Counted from the stretch's first letter, positions 53,866 through 62,394 are shown. The stretch: DNA of 64,000 bases from Ravibacter sp964559125 (GCA_964559125.1 CAZLGW010000027.1:1-64000), one strand, 5' to 3'. The notes: a model not told the origin generated them from the letters alone. Program-made: numbers and translations.

Positions 53866-55113
53866 ATGCGTTTTAGAATTTCAGCTTTGCAGATCTTTTT
53901 ACCTTCACTGGTATTTTTGCTCCTGGCGTGCAATACCGGCGAAAAGCCGGCGGAAGGCGGAAAGACAATTTCACTTTTTAACGGGAAGAACCTGGACGGA
54001 TGGTACAAATACCTGAAAAGCACGGGCAGGGACAACGATCCGAAAAATGTATTTACTGTAAGTGGGGGAGAGATATTTATCACAGGTGAAGATTACGGGT
54101 GCATTACTACGGAAGAAGAGTACGAAAACTACCGCCTGGTAGTGGATTTTAAATGGGGTGAAAAGACCTATGAGCCGCGGGTAGACAGAGCCCGGGATAA
54201 CGGTGTGCTTATTCACTCGGTTGGGGAAGACGGGGCGTTCAGCGGCTCGTGGATGTACTCTATCGAGTGCCAGATCATAGAAGGAGGAACCGGCGATTTC
54301 CTGGTGGTGGGCGACGGCAGCGATACTTACGCACTGACCGCAATGGTAGCGAACCCCGACAAGCAAGGCGCTAAGCTCTATCAATCGGGAGGACGCCCGG
54401 CTACCATTCACAGCGGACGTATCGACTGGTTTGCCAGGTCTCCGGTCTGGAAGGATACTGTCGATTTCAGAGGGAAGCATGACATAGAAAAGCCTGTAGG
54501 CGAGTGGAATACGATGGAAGTGGTGGCTTTCGGCGACAAAGTGGATATCTTTCTGAACGGCCAGCTTGTCAACCAGGCGTTCGATGTCCGCCCGGCAAAA
54601 GGAAGGATCCAGATCCAGTCGGAAGGAGCCGAAATGTACGTCAGAAAAGTAGAGCTTACCCCTATAACCGAATATAACCCGGATTACGTCAATAATCCGG
54701 AGGTTGTAAAGCAAGGCTCAGACGGGGCGATGACGCTCTGGGCCCAGTCGGGTGTCGGTGTCGGCCCGAAAATCAAGTATATGCCCGAATGGGAGGCGTT
54801 CGGTTGGTTTACAGAAGCCGATTACGTACAGTGGGAAGCCGACATAACCAAAGAAGGACAATATGATGTGATCATGGAATGGTCGGTATCCGACAATTCA
54901 GCGGGAAATCCGTATGTGCTGGAAGCTAACGGAAAGGAACTGCTGAAGGGTAATGTCGGGAAATCCGGCTCCTGGGAAGATTTTAAAACCGAGAAAATCG
55001 GGACGGTTACCCTGGAGAAAGGTAAGCAGAATATCATATTCAAGCCCGACCCATCGCTTGAGAAGGCGGGAATGCTGGATCTGAGAAAGCTGGAATTTGT
55101 ACCTGCGGGTTAG
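53866..55113 (+). CDS. DUF1080 (3-keto-disaccharide hydrolase-type) lipoprotein with C-terminal CBM-like domain
   Basis: A 415-residue lipoprotein (lipobox LLLAC at about residue 22). Residues about 35-260 form the DUF1080 jelly-roll: FNGKNLDGWYKYL, WKWGEKTYEPR-type DFKWGEKTYEPRVDRARDNGVL, YSIECQIIEGGTGDF, GEWNTMEVVAFGDKVDIFLNG and GRIQIQSEGAEMYVRKVEL. DUF1080 members are known to hydrolyse 3-keto-glycosides. Residues about 285-415 form a CBM6/DUF5077-like sandwich (FGWFTEADYVQWEADI, GQYDVIMEWSVSD). It is followed by a 225-nt gap with direct repeats before the AraC gene. Confidence 0.85.
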   Translation: MRFRISALQIFLPSLVFLLLACNTGEKPAEGGKTISLFNGKNLDGWYKYLKSTGRDNDPKNVFTVSGGEIFITGEDYGCITTEEEYENYRLVVDFKWGEKTYEPRVDRARDNGVLIHSVGEDGAFSGSWMYSIECQIIEGGTGDFLVVGDGSDTYALTAMVANPDKQGAKLYQSGGRPATIHSGRIDWFARSPVWKDTVDFRGKHDIEKPVGEWNTMEVVAFGDKVDIFLNGQLVNQAFDVRPAKGRIQIQSEGAEMYVRKVELTPITEYNPDYVNNPEVVKQGSDGAMTLWAQSGVGVGPKIKYMPEWEAFGWFTEADYVQWEADITKEGQYDVIMEWSVSDNSAGNPYVLEANGKELLKGNVGKSGSWEDFKTEKIGTVTLEKGKQNIIFKPDPSLEKAGMLDLRKLEFVPAG

Positions 55114-55250
55114 GGAGAGAGGAGTGACATGGCCGGACGAGACTTTAAGGTATCAGAGAGTTTAAAACCTTACGACAGAGTTCAGGTATGTGCTCGTTCT
55201 TTTGTTAAAAAAATGTTACAACTATAGGGGCAGACTATATTAAGAGGGTG

Positions 55251-55305
55251 TAGATAGAATTCTATAAAACAAGATTGAGGGGATATAGATAAAATTCTAT
55301 AAAAC
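55251..55305 (+). promoter_or_regulatory. direct repeat upstream of the AraC gene
   Basis: A 20-nt sequence, tagatagaattctataaaac (55251-55270), recurs with one change as tagataaaattctataaaac (55286-55305), 35 bp apart start to start. The copies share flanking G-rich bases. They lie 34-88 nt before the AraC ATG and could be binding sites of the regulator itself. Confidence 0.5.
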
Positions 55306-55338
55306 GAACGCCTTCATGATAAGTCTGCTACCTTTATT

Positions 55339-56184
55339 ATGACCGATATTGATTTCGGAATTTCCAGGTTGGAGAAAGTATCCCAATACCTGGAAGACCT
55401 GTACGAACCTTTAAGAAGAGGGGTCTACATGGTTATTTTTTCCGGCCCCTCCGGCGCAAAACACTATATCGATAACGAGCTGTTCCACCTTCCTCCCTAT
55501 TCCGTGCTGTACCTGGGCCCGGAACGTATGTCCCATTTCGACCGGAACGTCCACGAAGATACCTATATACTGGTTTTCTCATCCCGCTTCTATAACCGCT
55601 CTTACCGGGATATTCATTATCTCCAGAACAGCCCTCTGTTTTTCGACCTGAACCGGATCTACTACCTTACCCCTCCGGCCGAAGTGCTCATGTATTGCAA
55701 GGTGCTGGTCAGCCTGCTGTATCGCGCGCGGGACAATTTCGAAAAACAACTGAACAGGGACCTTGCCCACAACCTGGTACAGCAGATACTGATCATGGGC
55801 ACGATGCTTCATGATATCGTGCCGATAAGGGATTTCAAGAACAACCAGGAACAGGTACTGGCCCTGAAATACAGAGAACTTGTCGCAAAGCATTTCAAAA
55901 CCAACAGGACTGTCAAATTTTACGCTGACCTGCTGAATATAACCGAACGAAAGTTGAATAAAGCTACCGAAAACATATTTGGTATCAGCGCAAAAGACCT
56001 GATCGTATACCACATTATGAGAGAAGCCAAGCGACTGCTTTCCTATTCCGATCTGACTATAAAGGAGATCAGCTTTGACCTGGGCTTCAGCGAGGAAAAC
56101 AATTTCAGTACTTTCTTTTCAAAAAACGAATCCCGCTCTCCCAGGCAATACCGCAATAACAATAAGCTCAAAGTGGTAGCATAG
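55339..56184 (+). CDS. AraC-family transcriptional regulator
   Basis: A 281-residue protein. The N-terminal half (1-165) is a cupin-like sensor (VYMVIFSGPSGAKHYI, FHLPPYSVLYLGP). The C-terminal DNA-binding domain (about 180-275) has two helix-turn-helix motifs, VKFYADLLNITERKLNKAT and IKEISFDLGFSEENNFSTFFSKNE, with the SPRQYR end typical of AraC. It is encoded directly before the pilus-like genes in the same direction and is the probable regulator of that cluster. Confidence 0.88.
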   Translation: MTDIDFGISRLEKVSQYLEDLYEPLRRGVYMVIFSGPSGAKHYIDNELFHLPPYSVLYLGPERMSHFDRNVHEDTYILVFSSRFYNRSYRDIHYLQNSPLFFDLNRIYYLTPPAEVLMYCKVLVSLLYRARDNFEKQLNRDLAHNLVQQILIMGTMLHDIVPIRDFKNNQEQVLALKYRELVAKHFKTNRTVKFYADLLNITERKLNKATENIFGISAKDLIVYHIMREAKRLLSYSDLTIKEISFDLGFSEENNFSTFFSKNESRSPRQYRNNNKLKVVA

Positions 56185-56261
56185 ACCCTGGGGGAGGCGC
56201 CTCCGATACGAAACATCGCCCGGCAAGACAAAAGTTTTCACGCTGCAATTCAGAATTTACC

Positions 56262-56701
56262 ATGAAAATATTATCTATCATAGTGACACTGATTTTCACC
56301 GCGCCTTTTATCCGGGAATCCTATTCTCAAAACCATACGGGCGGCGTCACGATCAATATCAACCTGCGGGTCCCGCAGACGCAGACTATCCTCGTCTATA
56401 GCGGGCGGCCCGGGCCTGAAGCGGCAGAAAGCTTCCGGATCCCGTTGCTGGAAGACTCCCCGGTTGTCGTGTCCTCCCCTGGCCTGCAGACAGAATGGGA
56501 GCTTACCGCGGGCTCAAGCCTGGCGCCCCCATACGGAAAATCACCTACGGACGATTGCTGCAGGCCGGGACTGGTACAGCTTTCCTCTATTCCCCGGTAG
56601 CGGGCCGCGACATCCCTCTGTCGGCCTCCCTATGCTTCGTTTTTCCCGGCCCCTACCTGTCGGCCTCTTTCCCATATTCTCAAAACACAATTCTGCATTA
56701 A
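56262..56701 (+). pseudogene. frameshifted small secreted subunit-like gene
   Basis: Frame 1 starts at 56262 and gives a signal peptide (ending IRESYSQ), then GGVTININLRVPQTQTILV, which resembles the start of the next gene's product (VTVNVNLHKFQTIVV). It ends early at 56600 with a low-quality tail. A second frame, from about 56540 to 56701, continues naturally: KITYGRLLQAGTGTAFLYS and DIPLSASLCFVFPGPYL. Adding one A to the AAAA run at 56537-56540 joins the frames to about 146 residues. A real deletion, a sequencing error or a slippage site are all possible. Confidence 0.65.
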
Positions 56702-56769
56702 CAGCCAACCTTGCCGAAAAAAATAAGAATTGTGCAGTTTTTAATACTTTATTGGTGGCTAGTTCACAC

Positions 56770-56777
56770 TACTTTTG
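56770..56777 (+). promoter_or_regulatory. candidate -7 element before the major subunit gene
   Basis: The sequence tacttttg fits TAnnTTTG, 97 nt before the ATG at 56874. A ttgg at 56752-56755 is a possible but close -33. It would give the subunit gene its own promoter, independent of the AraC gene. Confidence 0.4.
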
Positions 56778-56873
56778 TACTGTTTTTCAGCAAGTAACGA
56801 AATGCTTGTATAAACATTTAATCCCCCCAAAACACAATAACAGTACAATCTAATTTTTAACATTCAGGTAATT

Positions 56874-57443
56874 ATGAAAAAGTCTTTTTTTGCAGTAGTT
56901 TCTTTTGCAGTCCTCTCTATCAGCAGTTCTTTCGCGCAAACAGCTACCGATCAGGTAACCGTTAACGTCAACCTGCACAAGTTCCAGACTATCGTAGTCA
57001 ACAACTCGAAAAGTGTAGATATCGATTTCACCACCAAACAGGATTACCTCAACGGTGCAAGATCCGCCAAGCAGGAAAACCACCTGACCGTTTCTTCTAC
57101 CGGAGCTTTCGTTGTAAGAGTAGGAACTGCTACCGGGGCGAGCAACAACACCACCAACTCTACCGGGAAACAGCTGGGAGCCGATCAACTGAAAGTCCAG
57201 GCTTCCGCCAGCGCTTCCAGCCCTATCGCTGACGCCCAGTACAGCAACGCGGTAAACATCAGTAATACAGCCGAAATACTGAGGTCTTCCAAAGGCCAGT
57301 TCGACAAAAATGTAGATGTCGTTTACATCGCCGAACAGGATTTCTTCAAAAACAGTAACCTCATCAACAACGGTTTTATCGACAACAACCAGGCGGTGAC
57401 AACATACCAGGTCAACCTGACCTATACCATCACCACCAACTAG
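56874..57443 (+). CDS. small secreted pilin-like subunit (major subunit candidate)
   Basis: A 189-residue exported protein (signal 1-22, SSSFAQ). The mature part is a Ser/Thr/Asn-rich beta protein with no Cys. A VTVNVNLHKFQTIVV segment comes first, then DFTTKQDYLNGA (51-62), LTVSSTGAFVVRV (71-83) and a final strand TYQVNLTYTITTN. The final strand with alternating hydrophobics resembles the donor-strand end of chaperone-usher pilins and DUF4402-type proteins. The same signature recurs in the C-terminal half of the 58307 product. A strong terminator follows. Confidence 0.7.
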   Translation: MKKSFFAVVSFAVLSISSSFAQTATDQVTVNVNLHKFQTIVVNNSKSVDIDFTTKQDYLNGARSAKQENHLTVSSTGAFVVRVGTATGASNNTTNSTGKQLGADQLKVQASASASSPIADAQYSNAVNISNTAEILRSSKGQFDKNVDVVYIAEQDFFKNSNLINNGFIDNNQAVTTYQVNLTYTITTN

Positions 57444-57460
57444 GAAGTTGCCGGTCTGAT

Positions 57461-57500
57461 AAAAAAGTTGCTCCGGCCCTCACGGGAGGGCAACTTTTTT
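57461..57500 (+). terminator. intrinsic terminator after the subunit gene
   Basis: Arms aaaaaagttgc (57461-57471) and gcaactttttt (57490-57500) with a GC-rich inner region (ctccggccct/cacgggaggg) and a following T-run. It lies between the subunit and chaperone genes, so the subunit would be made in excess over the downstream genes, as in classical pilus operons. Confidence 0.88.
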
Positions 57501-57513
57501 TTAATACCCAACT

Positions 57514-58320
57514 ATGAGAATCCTCCTTTCAGCCATCGCTCTTTTTTTAGAGGTTTCGCTCGTTTCCGCTCAGACCGGGATCAGCATAGGCCCCCCGCGG
57601 GTATACTTTACAATCGGGCCCGGGCAAAGCCAGACCGAGAAAGTCCTGGTCAACAACCCGAGTACGGATTACGCGCTCGAGTTGGGAGTATCTTTTGAAG
57701 ACTGGGAATACAGCGCTACAGGTGATAATATAATGTACGACGCGGGCACGCTGCCGTCTTCATGTGCTTCGTGGGTAAACGTCCCGGAAGCTTTTTTTTC
57801 GCTGGCCCCCGGCGAAAGCAAGGAAATCGACGTCCAGATGACTGTCCCTTCCGGCTACCGGAACGACACCGTCCCGGTTCATACCTGCATGCTGTACGTA
57901 ACGCAGCTCAACCCCCGGGACGGCGTGGATCAAAACGGCGCCAATATCAAAATCGCAGTACGGACCGGCATCAAGCTTTACCAGCGCCTGCCCGGCTCCT
58001 ACAGGCCGGAAATTGAAATTACCAATTTCCGGTACCACCAGGAGAGCAAAGCTCCCGAACTGATCCTTTCCTATGCCAATACCGGTGATGTATGGGCTGA
58101 CGGGACTATAAGCCTCGAGATTATCGATCAGTCGACCGGCGCTAAAACCGTGCTTCCCAACGCAGAATTCTATTCCATGCCGGGCAACCGGAGAGATCAG
58201 TACCTGGCATTGCCGGAGAGCCTCGCCCCGTCCCGCTATATTGCCACGGCAATCCTGAACTACGGCAATACCGATACGATTAAAATGGCCGAACTGGAAT
58301 TCAGTCATGAAAAAAAATGA
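57514..58320 (+). CDS. periplasmic pilus-assembly chaperone-like protein
   Basis: A 268-residue exported protein (signal ending VSLVSAQ). The N-terminal Ig domain looks PapD-like: ISIGPPRVYFTIGPGQSQTEKVLVNNPS, EFEDWEY-type SFEDWEYSA, ASWVNVPEAFFSLAPGESKEIDVQMTVPSG, and TCMLYVTQLNP. A second Ig domain follows (about 165-268: EIEITNFRYHQE, ILSYANTGDVWADGTISLEI). Gram-negative chaperones of this fold carry subunits across the periplasm. The catalytic-type Arg/Lys anchor cannot be confirmed by eye. Its end overlaps the next gene by 14 nt. Confidence 0.72.
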   Translation: MRILLSAIALFLEVSLVSAQTGISIGPPRVYFTIGPGQSQTEKVLVNNPSTDYALELGVSFEDWEYSATGDNIMYDAGTLPSSCASWVNVPEAFFSLAPGESKEIDVQMTVPSGYRNDTVPVHTCMLYVTQLNPRDGVDQNGANIKIAVRTGIKLYQRLPGSYRPEIEITNFRYHQESKAPELILSYANTGDVWADGTISLEIIDQSTGAKTVLPNAEFYSMPGNRRDQYLALPESLAPSRYIATAILNYGNTDTIKMAELEFSHEKK

Positions 58321-59401
58321 GCTAATCTTCATCAGCCTGCTTTTAGCTTTCGCGGCCGGCAGCCTCCCGGGGCAGGTCTCGATGCAGGCCGACGGGAGAG
58401 GATACTACACCGTCACGAGCTACAACGGCCTTAGCAGTAACGAAGACAGGGCGCATAAGCTGCAGATCGCCCTGAGCGGGCAAAATGTCAGTCTCTCCGG
58501 CTGGTCGGTCAAAGCCCGCATCAATACCCCGGCAACGCCCAATATCCCGAATGTTTCGGGGGCTCCCTTTCCTACAGAAAAAATCAAATTCCGTTTTACA
58601 CAGGAAGAAATAAACGGCAACCCACCGGCCCCTCTGCCCACCCTGCCGGCCATAGGCGCTACGATGGCTGCCATCCCGATGAACTCCCCCGGGGTGGAAA
58701 CCCCGTTGATCGCCAATTCCCGTGTCCCTCTGCAGACCGGAAGCTCCTACTATGTCGGGATCTTATATTATTTCGCGATCGATATAGAAGGAGGCTCCTA
58801 CCTTTCGGGAATGCTCTCCGACAATTCGGGCAACCCCTGGAACGCCAACCCCGTCCTCTACCAGACTACCATCACCTTTTCGCTGTATGATGCTGCCGGC
58901 GTCGAAGCAGCCAGCCATACCCTGCAGTGCAATATCCAGGTAAACAGGCCCCTGACCGACACTCCGGCCGCCACCCCGTCGTACGGCATAGAAGTAGCAG
59001 GTGAAGCCCGGGCAAGCGTGCTGGAGTTCAACAGCGCCAGCAGCTATGTGAACGGAGCGGGCGCCACTCACAAAGATGGCTTGAAAATAAATTCAGAAAC
59101 CGGCTTTGAAGTAACGGTCAGAAGTGTTTATGCCGAACTGACCAACCCGGAGGGGTATGCTCTGCCCGTCTCAGTCATCAGGCTTCAGCTACTTCCGGGC
59201 AGCAACAGCGCACATACCGAAACCTACCCGGCGGCATCGCTGTCTACCGAGCCTCAGGTAGTTCTCAGTTCGGGAAGCGGCGGTCAGGCTACCAGGCTGT
59301 ATACGATCCACTACAGCACCCAGGGCAACGACAGCCGGCTCCTCAACGCCCGGAAGGGCTCATACTCGTCGACGCTTATCTATCAGCTGACTCCCCGGTA
59401 G
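58307..59401 (+). CDS. two-domain secreted subunit, tip-adhesin candidate
   Basis: A 364-residue exported protein (signal ending SLPGQ). Residues about 25-215 are a beta domain unlike the subunit (YYTVTSYNGLSSNEDRAHKLQIALSG). Residues about 225-364 carry the subunit signature: LEFNSASSYVNGA (239-251), LKINSETGFEVTV (259-271) and a final strand YSSTLIYQLTPR. In the major subunit the corresponding blocks have the same F-to-Y spacing and YxNGA. A distinct N-domain on a pilin-like C-domain is the architecture of tip adhesins such as FimH, with order inferred. Confidence 0.7.
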   Translation: MKKNELIFISLLLAFAAGSLPGQVSMQADGRGYYTVTSYNGLSSNEDRAHKLQIALSGQNVSLSGWSVKARINTPATPNIPNVSGAPFPTEKIKFRFTQEEINGNPPAPLPTLPAIGATMAAIPMNSPGVETPLIANSRVPLQTGSSYYVGILYYFAIDIEGGSYLSGMLSDNSGNPWNANPVLYQTTITFSLYDAAGVEAASHTLQCNIQVNRPLTDTPAATPSYGIEVAGEARASVLEFNSASSYVNGAGATHKDGLKINSETGFEVTVRSVYAELTNPEGYALPVSVIRLQLLPGSNSAHTETYPAASLSTEPQVVLSSGSGGQATRLYTIHYSTQGNDSRLLNARKGSYSSTLIYQLTPR

Positions 59402-59408
59402 ATATCTG

Positions 59409-62279
59409 ATGCGCTTCTGTTCTGAACGATTTCCCGGAATACTTTGGACAGGGCTCCTTTTCATTGCTTTCCTGACCGGCGGCACAGCCCGTGCCCAGGC
59501 GCCGGTATCAATGTCGGCCGACACCTCACTGATCGCCCGGAACAATTCGATAGAGGGGATTACGGTTGCTATCCAAAACTCTTCCGACTCGGTGCTGGAC
59601 GTCAATCTCCGGGTGACGCTCCCGAAGGGGATAACCCTGATAAGCGCATCTTCAAAGGAAAGTGACCGGGATGAAATCAGGGACATACCCGTAACTCTGG
59701 CCGCTTCCGGCAAACTGTTCCTCCCCGTCAAATTCAGGATAACCCCGTCCGCTCCCGCCGGGAGCTCAGCCATCCGGCTTTCGCTGTCGGAAAAAAACGG
59801 GAAAACGATCACCGAAACGTCTACATCCGTACAGATTTTACCCCGGAAGCACGTACAGATCCAGGCCCTGAGCGCATACGAGCTGATCAGCCAGGCAGGC
59901 GATTCTATACGCGTGCGGGTGCTGATCCGGAACACCGGCAATACAAAAGAAAAGGTTCGGCTGATCTCCTCCCTGCCGGGGGCGCCGGGCCGCCGCTTTT
60001 CGGAAATTCCGCTTTACCTGGAAGCTCCGGCCGATACGACCATTACGATCGGGTACGTAGCCGATAAAGCGCTGCTGGATATGGGGCGCTTTACCATCAA
60101 TGTTGCAGGGATGTACGAAAACAACGATATATTCGGGACCGCCGCCGTCTACATCGAAAACGCATCCTCCAGCAAGGTCTATACCGATCAGGGGAGCGTC
60201 ATCCCGGATCTGTGGTCTATCCAGCGCAACAAAGTAATACTGATAGCCCGTAACCCCTTTTCCGACAATCAGTCGTGGCAGCTCAATGCAAACGGAAGCT
60301 ACCGTACCGCCCGGGGCAAGCTTGACTTCAATACCTATGCCTATCAATCCGGGCTGCTTGCCGGCAAGCCGCTGCTAAGCAACACCTGGATCAATTACGA
60401 ACAGGATAACCGGGGGATCCTCCTGGGGAATGTCGTGGAGAATCTCGAGAAATTTGTAACGGGCCGCGGCGGGAAAGTCTACTATTCGGACACGGCGCGG
60501 GCACGGAGGATTGAAGCCGGGATACTGGACAAATCTTACAACCTGCTCGGGGACGAGTACCGCCCTTCGGGTATTTCCGGTATGACCGGATTTATCAAAA
60601 CCCAGTTGGGGCGCGGAAGCTCCGGAAGAAGCAGGTACACCGGGCTGGCTGTTTTCGACCGGGACCCCTATGAAAACTCGGAAAGCCTGCTGTTTATGAA
60701 TTCCCTGGACGTGATCAGGAAAGCAGAAAAAGACAATGTCCGGCTATCTTTCGATTTTGGCCCTGCCATAAGCAGGTCCCTTGCTGACCGGGACCGCGGC
60801 GGTGAGCTGAAGCCGTCCCTCGCTACCGGGCTGCAGTTTTCCGCCAACCTGAAAAAATATTCCTTCAGCAGCATCAGCTATTACAGCACGGCCTACTATC
60901 CCGGGCTGAGGCGCGGCGCCCTGCAGCTTAACCAGCGCGCTGCGCGCAAAATAAACCGGGCCAACCTGTGGGCCGGGTTCAACCTCTATGAATATGCCCC
61001 CAGATCCTTGAACCCCCTTGCTGCCTTCAACAGCTATTTCCTGATTTCCCGGACCGAAACGGGAGTATCATTTCCCCTATCCAGCTTCGCACACCTTTCG
61101 TTCTCCCCGAGATACGAATACGAAGAAGGGCTCTACGCTTTTTATGAGAGTGAGAGGCAAAACAGGGAAATGGCTTCCTACCGGCTTAACGGAACGCTGA
61201 GCTGGCACAGCCGGAACGCCAGGCATAACACCTATCTCTCTACCGAGGCCGGCCTGGTCTCATCGCCCTTTACCAGCGAAAAAACATGGCATGCAAAAGC
61301 TAACGTAACTTACACCTACGGCTGGGTTAATCTCAATGCTACCCTTCAGCACGGGAACTTTTCGCTGGTAGAAGCCATCAACAACTGGTACAGCGACCGC
61401 GACGACCCTTATAGAGTCAGCCTTAACGTGCTCGCCCGGAAATTTTTCTTCAAAAGAAGGCTTCAGACGGAGGCTGGCCTAAGCTATTTCAAAGACAGTT
61501 TCTCGGGGGAAAACTGGATCGGCAACGGCAACCTGCAATACAACCTCACTCCCAAAACAGCCCTGCTTCTCAACGCCCAGCTTTACCGGTACGGGAACAA
61601 TTATTTTTACAGCAGCACCTCTGTCAATTTCCAGGCCGGCGTCATACAGGCCCTTCCCCAAACCGGGAAAAACACGCGGAAAACGACGGGCGACATCGAG
61701 TTGTCCTGTTTCTTCGATCTCAACGGGAACGGCAAGCCTGACGAGGGAGAGGAAGCTGCGGACGGCATAGTCCTGCAAATCGGGAAAACCGTCTTTATAA
61801 CCGGTCCGAAAGGAGAAGTCAGCTACAAAAAAGTACCGCACGGAGCCTATAAAGTCAGTATGGCGGTACAGAAAGGATGGTTCGCCCCTGAATTCGGGCT
61901 GACCCTCCGGGATAGGCAGCTGAAGGTTTCCGTACCCCTTCAGAAAACCGGTACACTGAGCGGATCTGTCGCTTTCAATATCGACGCCAGGCTAACCAAA
62001 ACTGCCAATACTTCCCTGGAAGGATATTCGGTTATTGCCAGGAAAGCCAGCGGGAACAGCTTCCGGACGAGGACCGACAGCCGCGGGAAGTTCCTGCTTT
62101 TCCTTCCGGAAGGGGACTACGAGATCAGTATAGAAGAAAACAAAATGCCGGAAAATGTCTATGCGGTAAAAACGGTCGTACAGGTAAAAATAGAAGCCGG
62201 AAAAATCAACGAAGCGCCGGCGTTTGAACTGAAAGTACAGGAAAAGAAAATCGAGATCAAACGCTTTTCCGCGCCTTAG
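59409..62279 (+). CDS. large outer-membrane barrel, usher-like protein
   Basis: A 956-residue exported protein (signal ending GTARAQ). Residues about 30-250 hold two Ig-like modules (MSADTSLIARNNSIEGITVAI, VRVLIRNTGNTKEKVRL). Residues about 255-755 look like a large barrel with many Y/W-rich strands (WQLNANGSYRTARGKLDFNTY, SFDFGPAISRS, AGFNLYEYAP, NVTYTYGWVNLNATLQ). Residues about 770-840 are Cna-B/SdrD-like (CFFDLNGNGKPDEGEEAADG). The end (about 860-940) is carboxypeptidase-regulatory-like. It is not detectably FimD by motifs, but size, domain plan and position fit an usher that exports subunits. Confidence 0.65.
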   Translation: MRFCSERFPGILWTGLLFIAFLTGGTARAQAPVSMSADTSLIARNNSIEGITVAIQNSSDSVLDVNLRVTLPKGITLISASSKESDRDEIRDIPVTLAASGKLFLPVKFRITPSAPAGSSAIRLSLSEKNGKTITETSTSVQILPRKHVQIQALSAYELISQAGDSIRVRVLIRNTGNTKEKVRLISSLPGAPGRRFSEIPLYLEAPADTTITIGYVADKALLDMGRFTINVAGMYENNDIFGTAAVYIENASSSKVYTDQGSVIPDLWSIQRNKVILIARNPFSDNQSWQLNANGSYRTARGKLDFNTYAYQSGLLAGKPLLSNTWINYEQDNRGILLGNVVENLEKFVTGRGGKVYYSDTARARRIEAGILDKSYNLLGDEYRPSGISGMTGFIKTQLGRGSSGRSRYTGLAVFDRDPYENSESLLFMNSLDVIRKAEKDNVRLSFDFGPAISRSLADRDRGGELKPSLATGLQFSANLKKYSFSSISYYSTAYYPGLRRGALQLNQRAARKINRANLWAGFNLYEYAPRSLNPLAAFNSYFLISRTETGVSFPLSSFAHLSFSPRYEYEEGLYAFYESERQNREMASYRLNGTLSWHSRNARHNTYLSTEAGLVSSPFTSEKTWHAKANVTYTYGWVNLNATLQHGNFSLVEAINNWYSDRDDPYRVSLNVLARKFFFKRRLQTEAGLSYFKDSFSGENWIGNGNLQYNLTPKTALLLNAQLYRYGNNYFYSSTSVNFQAGVIQALPQTGKNTRKTTGDIELSCFFDLNGNGKPDEGEEAADGIVLQIGKTVFITGPKGEVSYKKVPHGAYKVSMAVQKGWFAPEFGLTLRDRQLKVSVPLQKTGTLSGSVAFNIDARLTKTANTSLEGYSVIARKASGNSFRTRTDSRGKFLLFLPEGDYEISIEENKMPENVYAVKTVVQVKIEAGKINEAPAFELKVQEKKIEIKRFSAP

Positions 62280-62337
62280 GAAACCGGAGACAACCATGGG
62301 CCTTCACCGGTAATACGCCTCATTCCGGGCATGGAAA

Positions 62338-62394
62338 ACTCCCGGGATATTCTTCCTCGTCGACGACATGGGGTGGCAGGATACCTCCGTACCT
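62338..62394 (+). pseudogene. relic of a sulfatase N-terminus
   Basis: A 19-codon stretch translates to TPGIFFLVDDMGWQDTSVP, the hallmark start of alkaline-phosphatase-fold sulfatases (PNIIFxLxDDMGWxD), including the metal-binding Asp pair. The reading frame has no upstream start nearby and no sulfatase sequence afterwards. The 234-nt gap between the usher and sigma genes is otherwise blank apart from a promoter. It is the remnant of a deleted gene. Confidence 0.8.

Noticed and set aside
56530..56545. Programmed -1 ribosomal frameshift in the subunit-like gene
   Set aside because: GGAAAATC is not a good slippery heptamer and there is no obvious downstream pseudoknot; a plain one-base deletion is simpler.
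56495..56701. A separate 68-codon gene after the frameshifted subunit
   Set aside because: Its useful part begins exactly where the upstream frame loses quality at the AAAA run, so it is the tail of the same gene.
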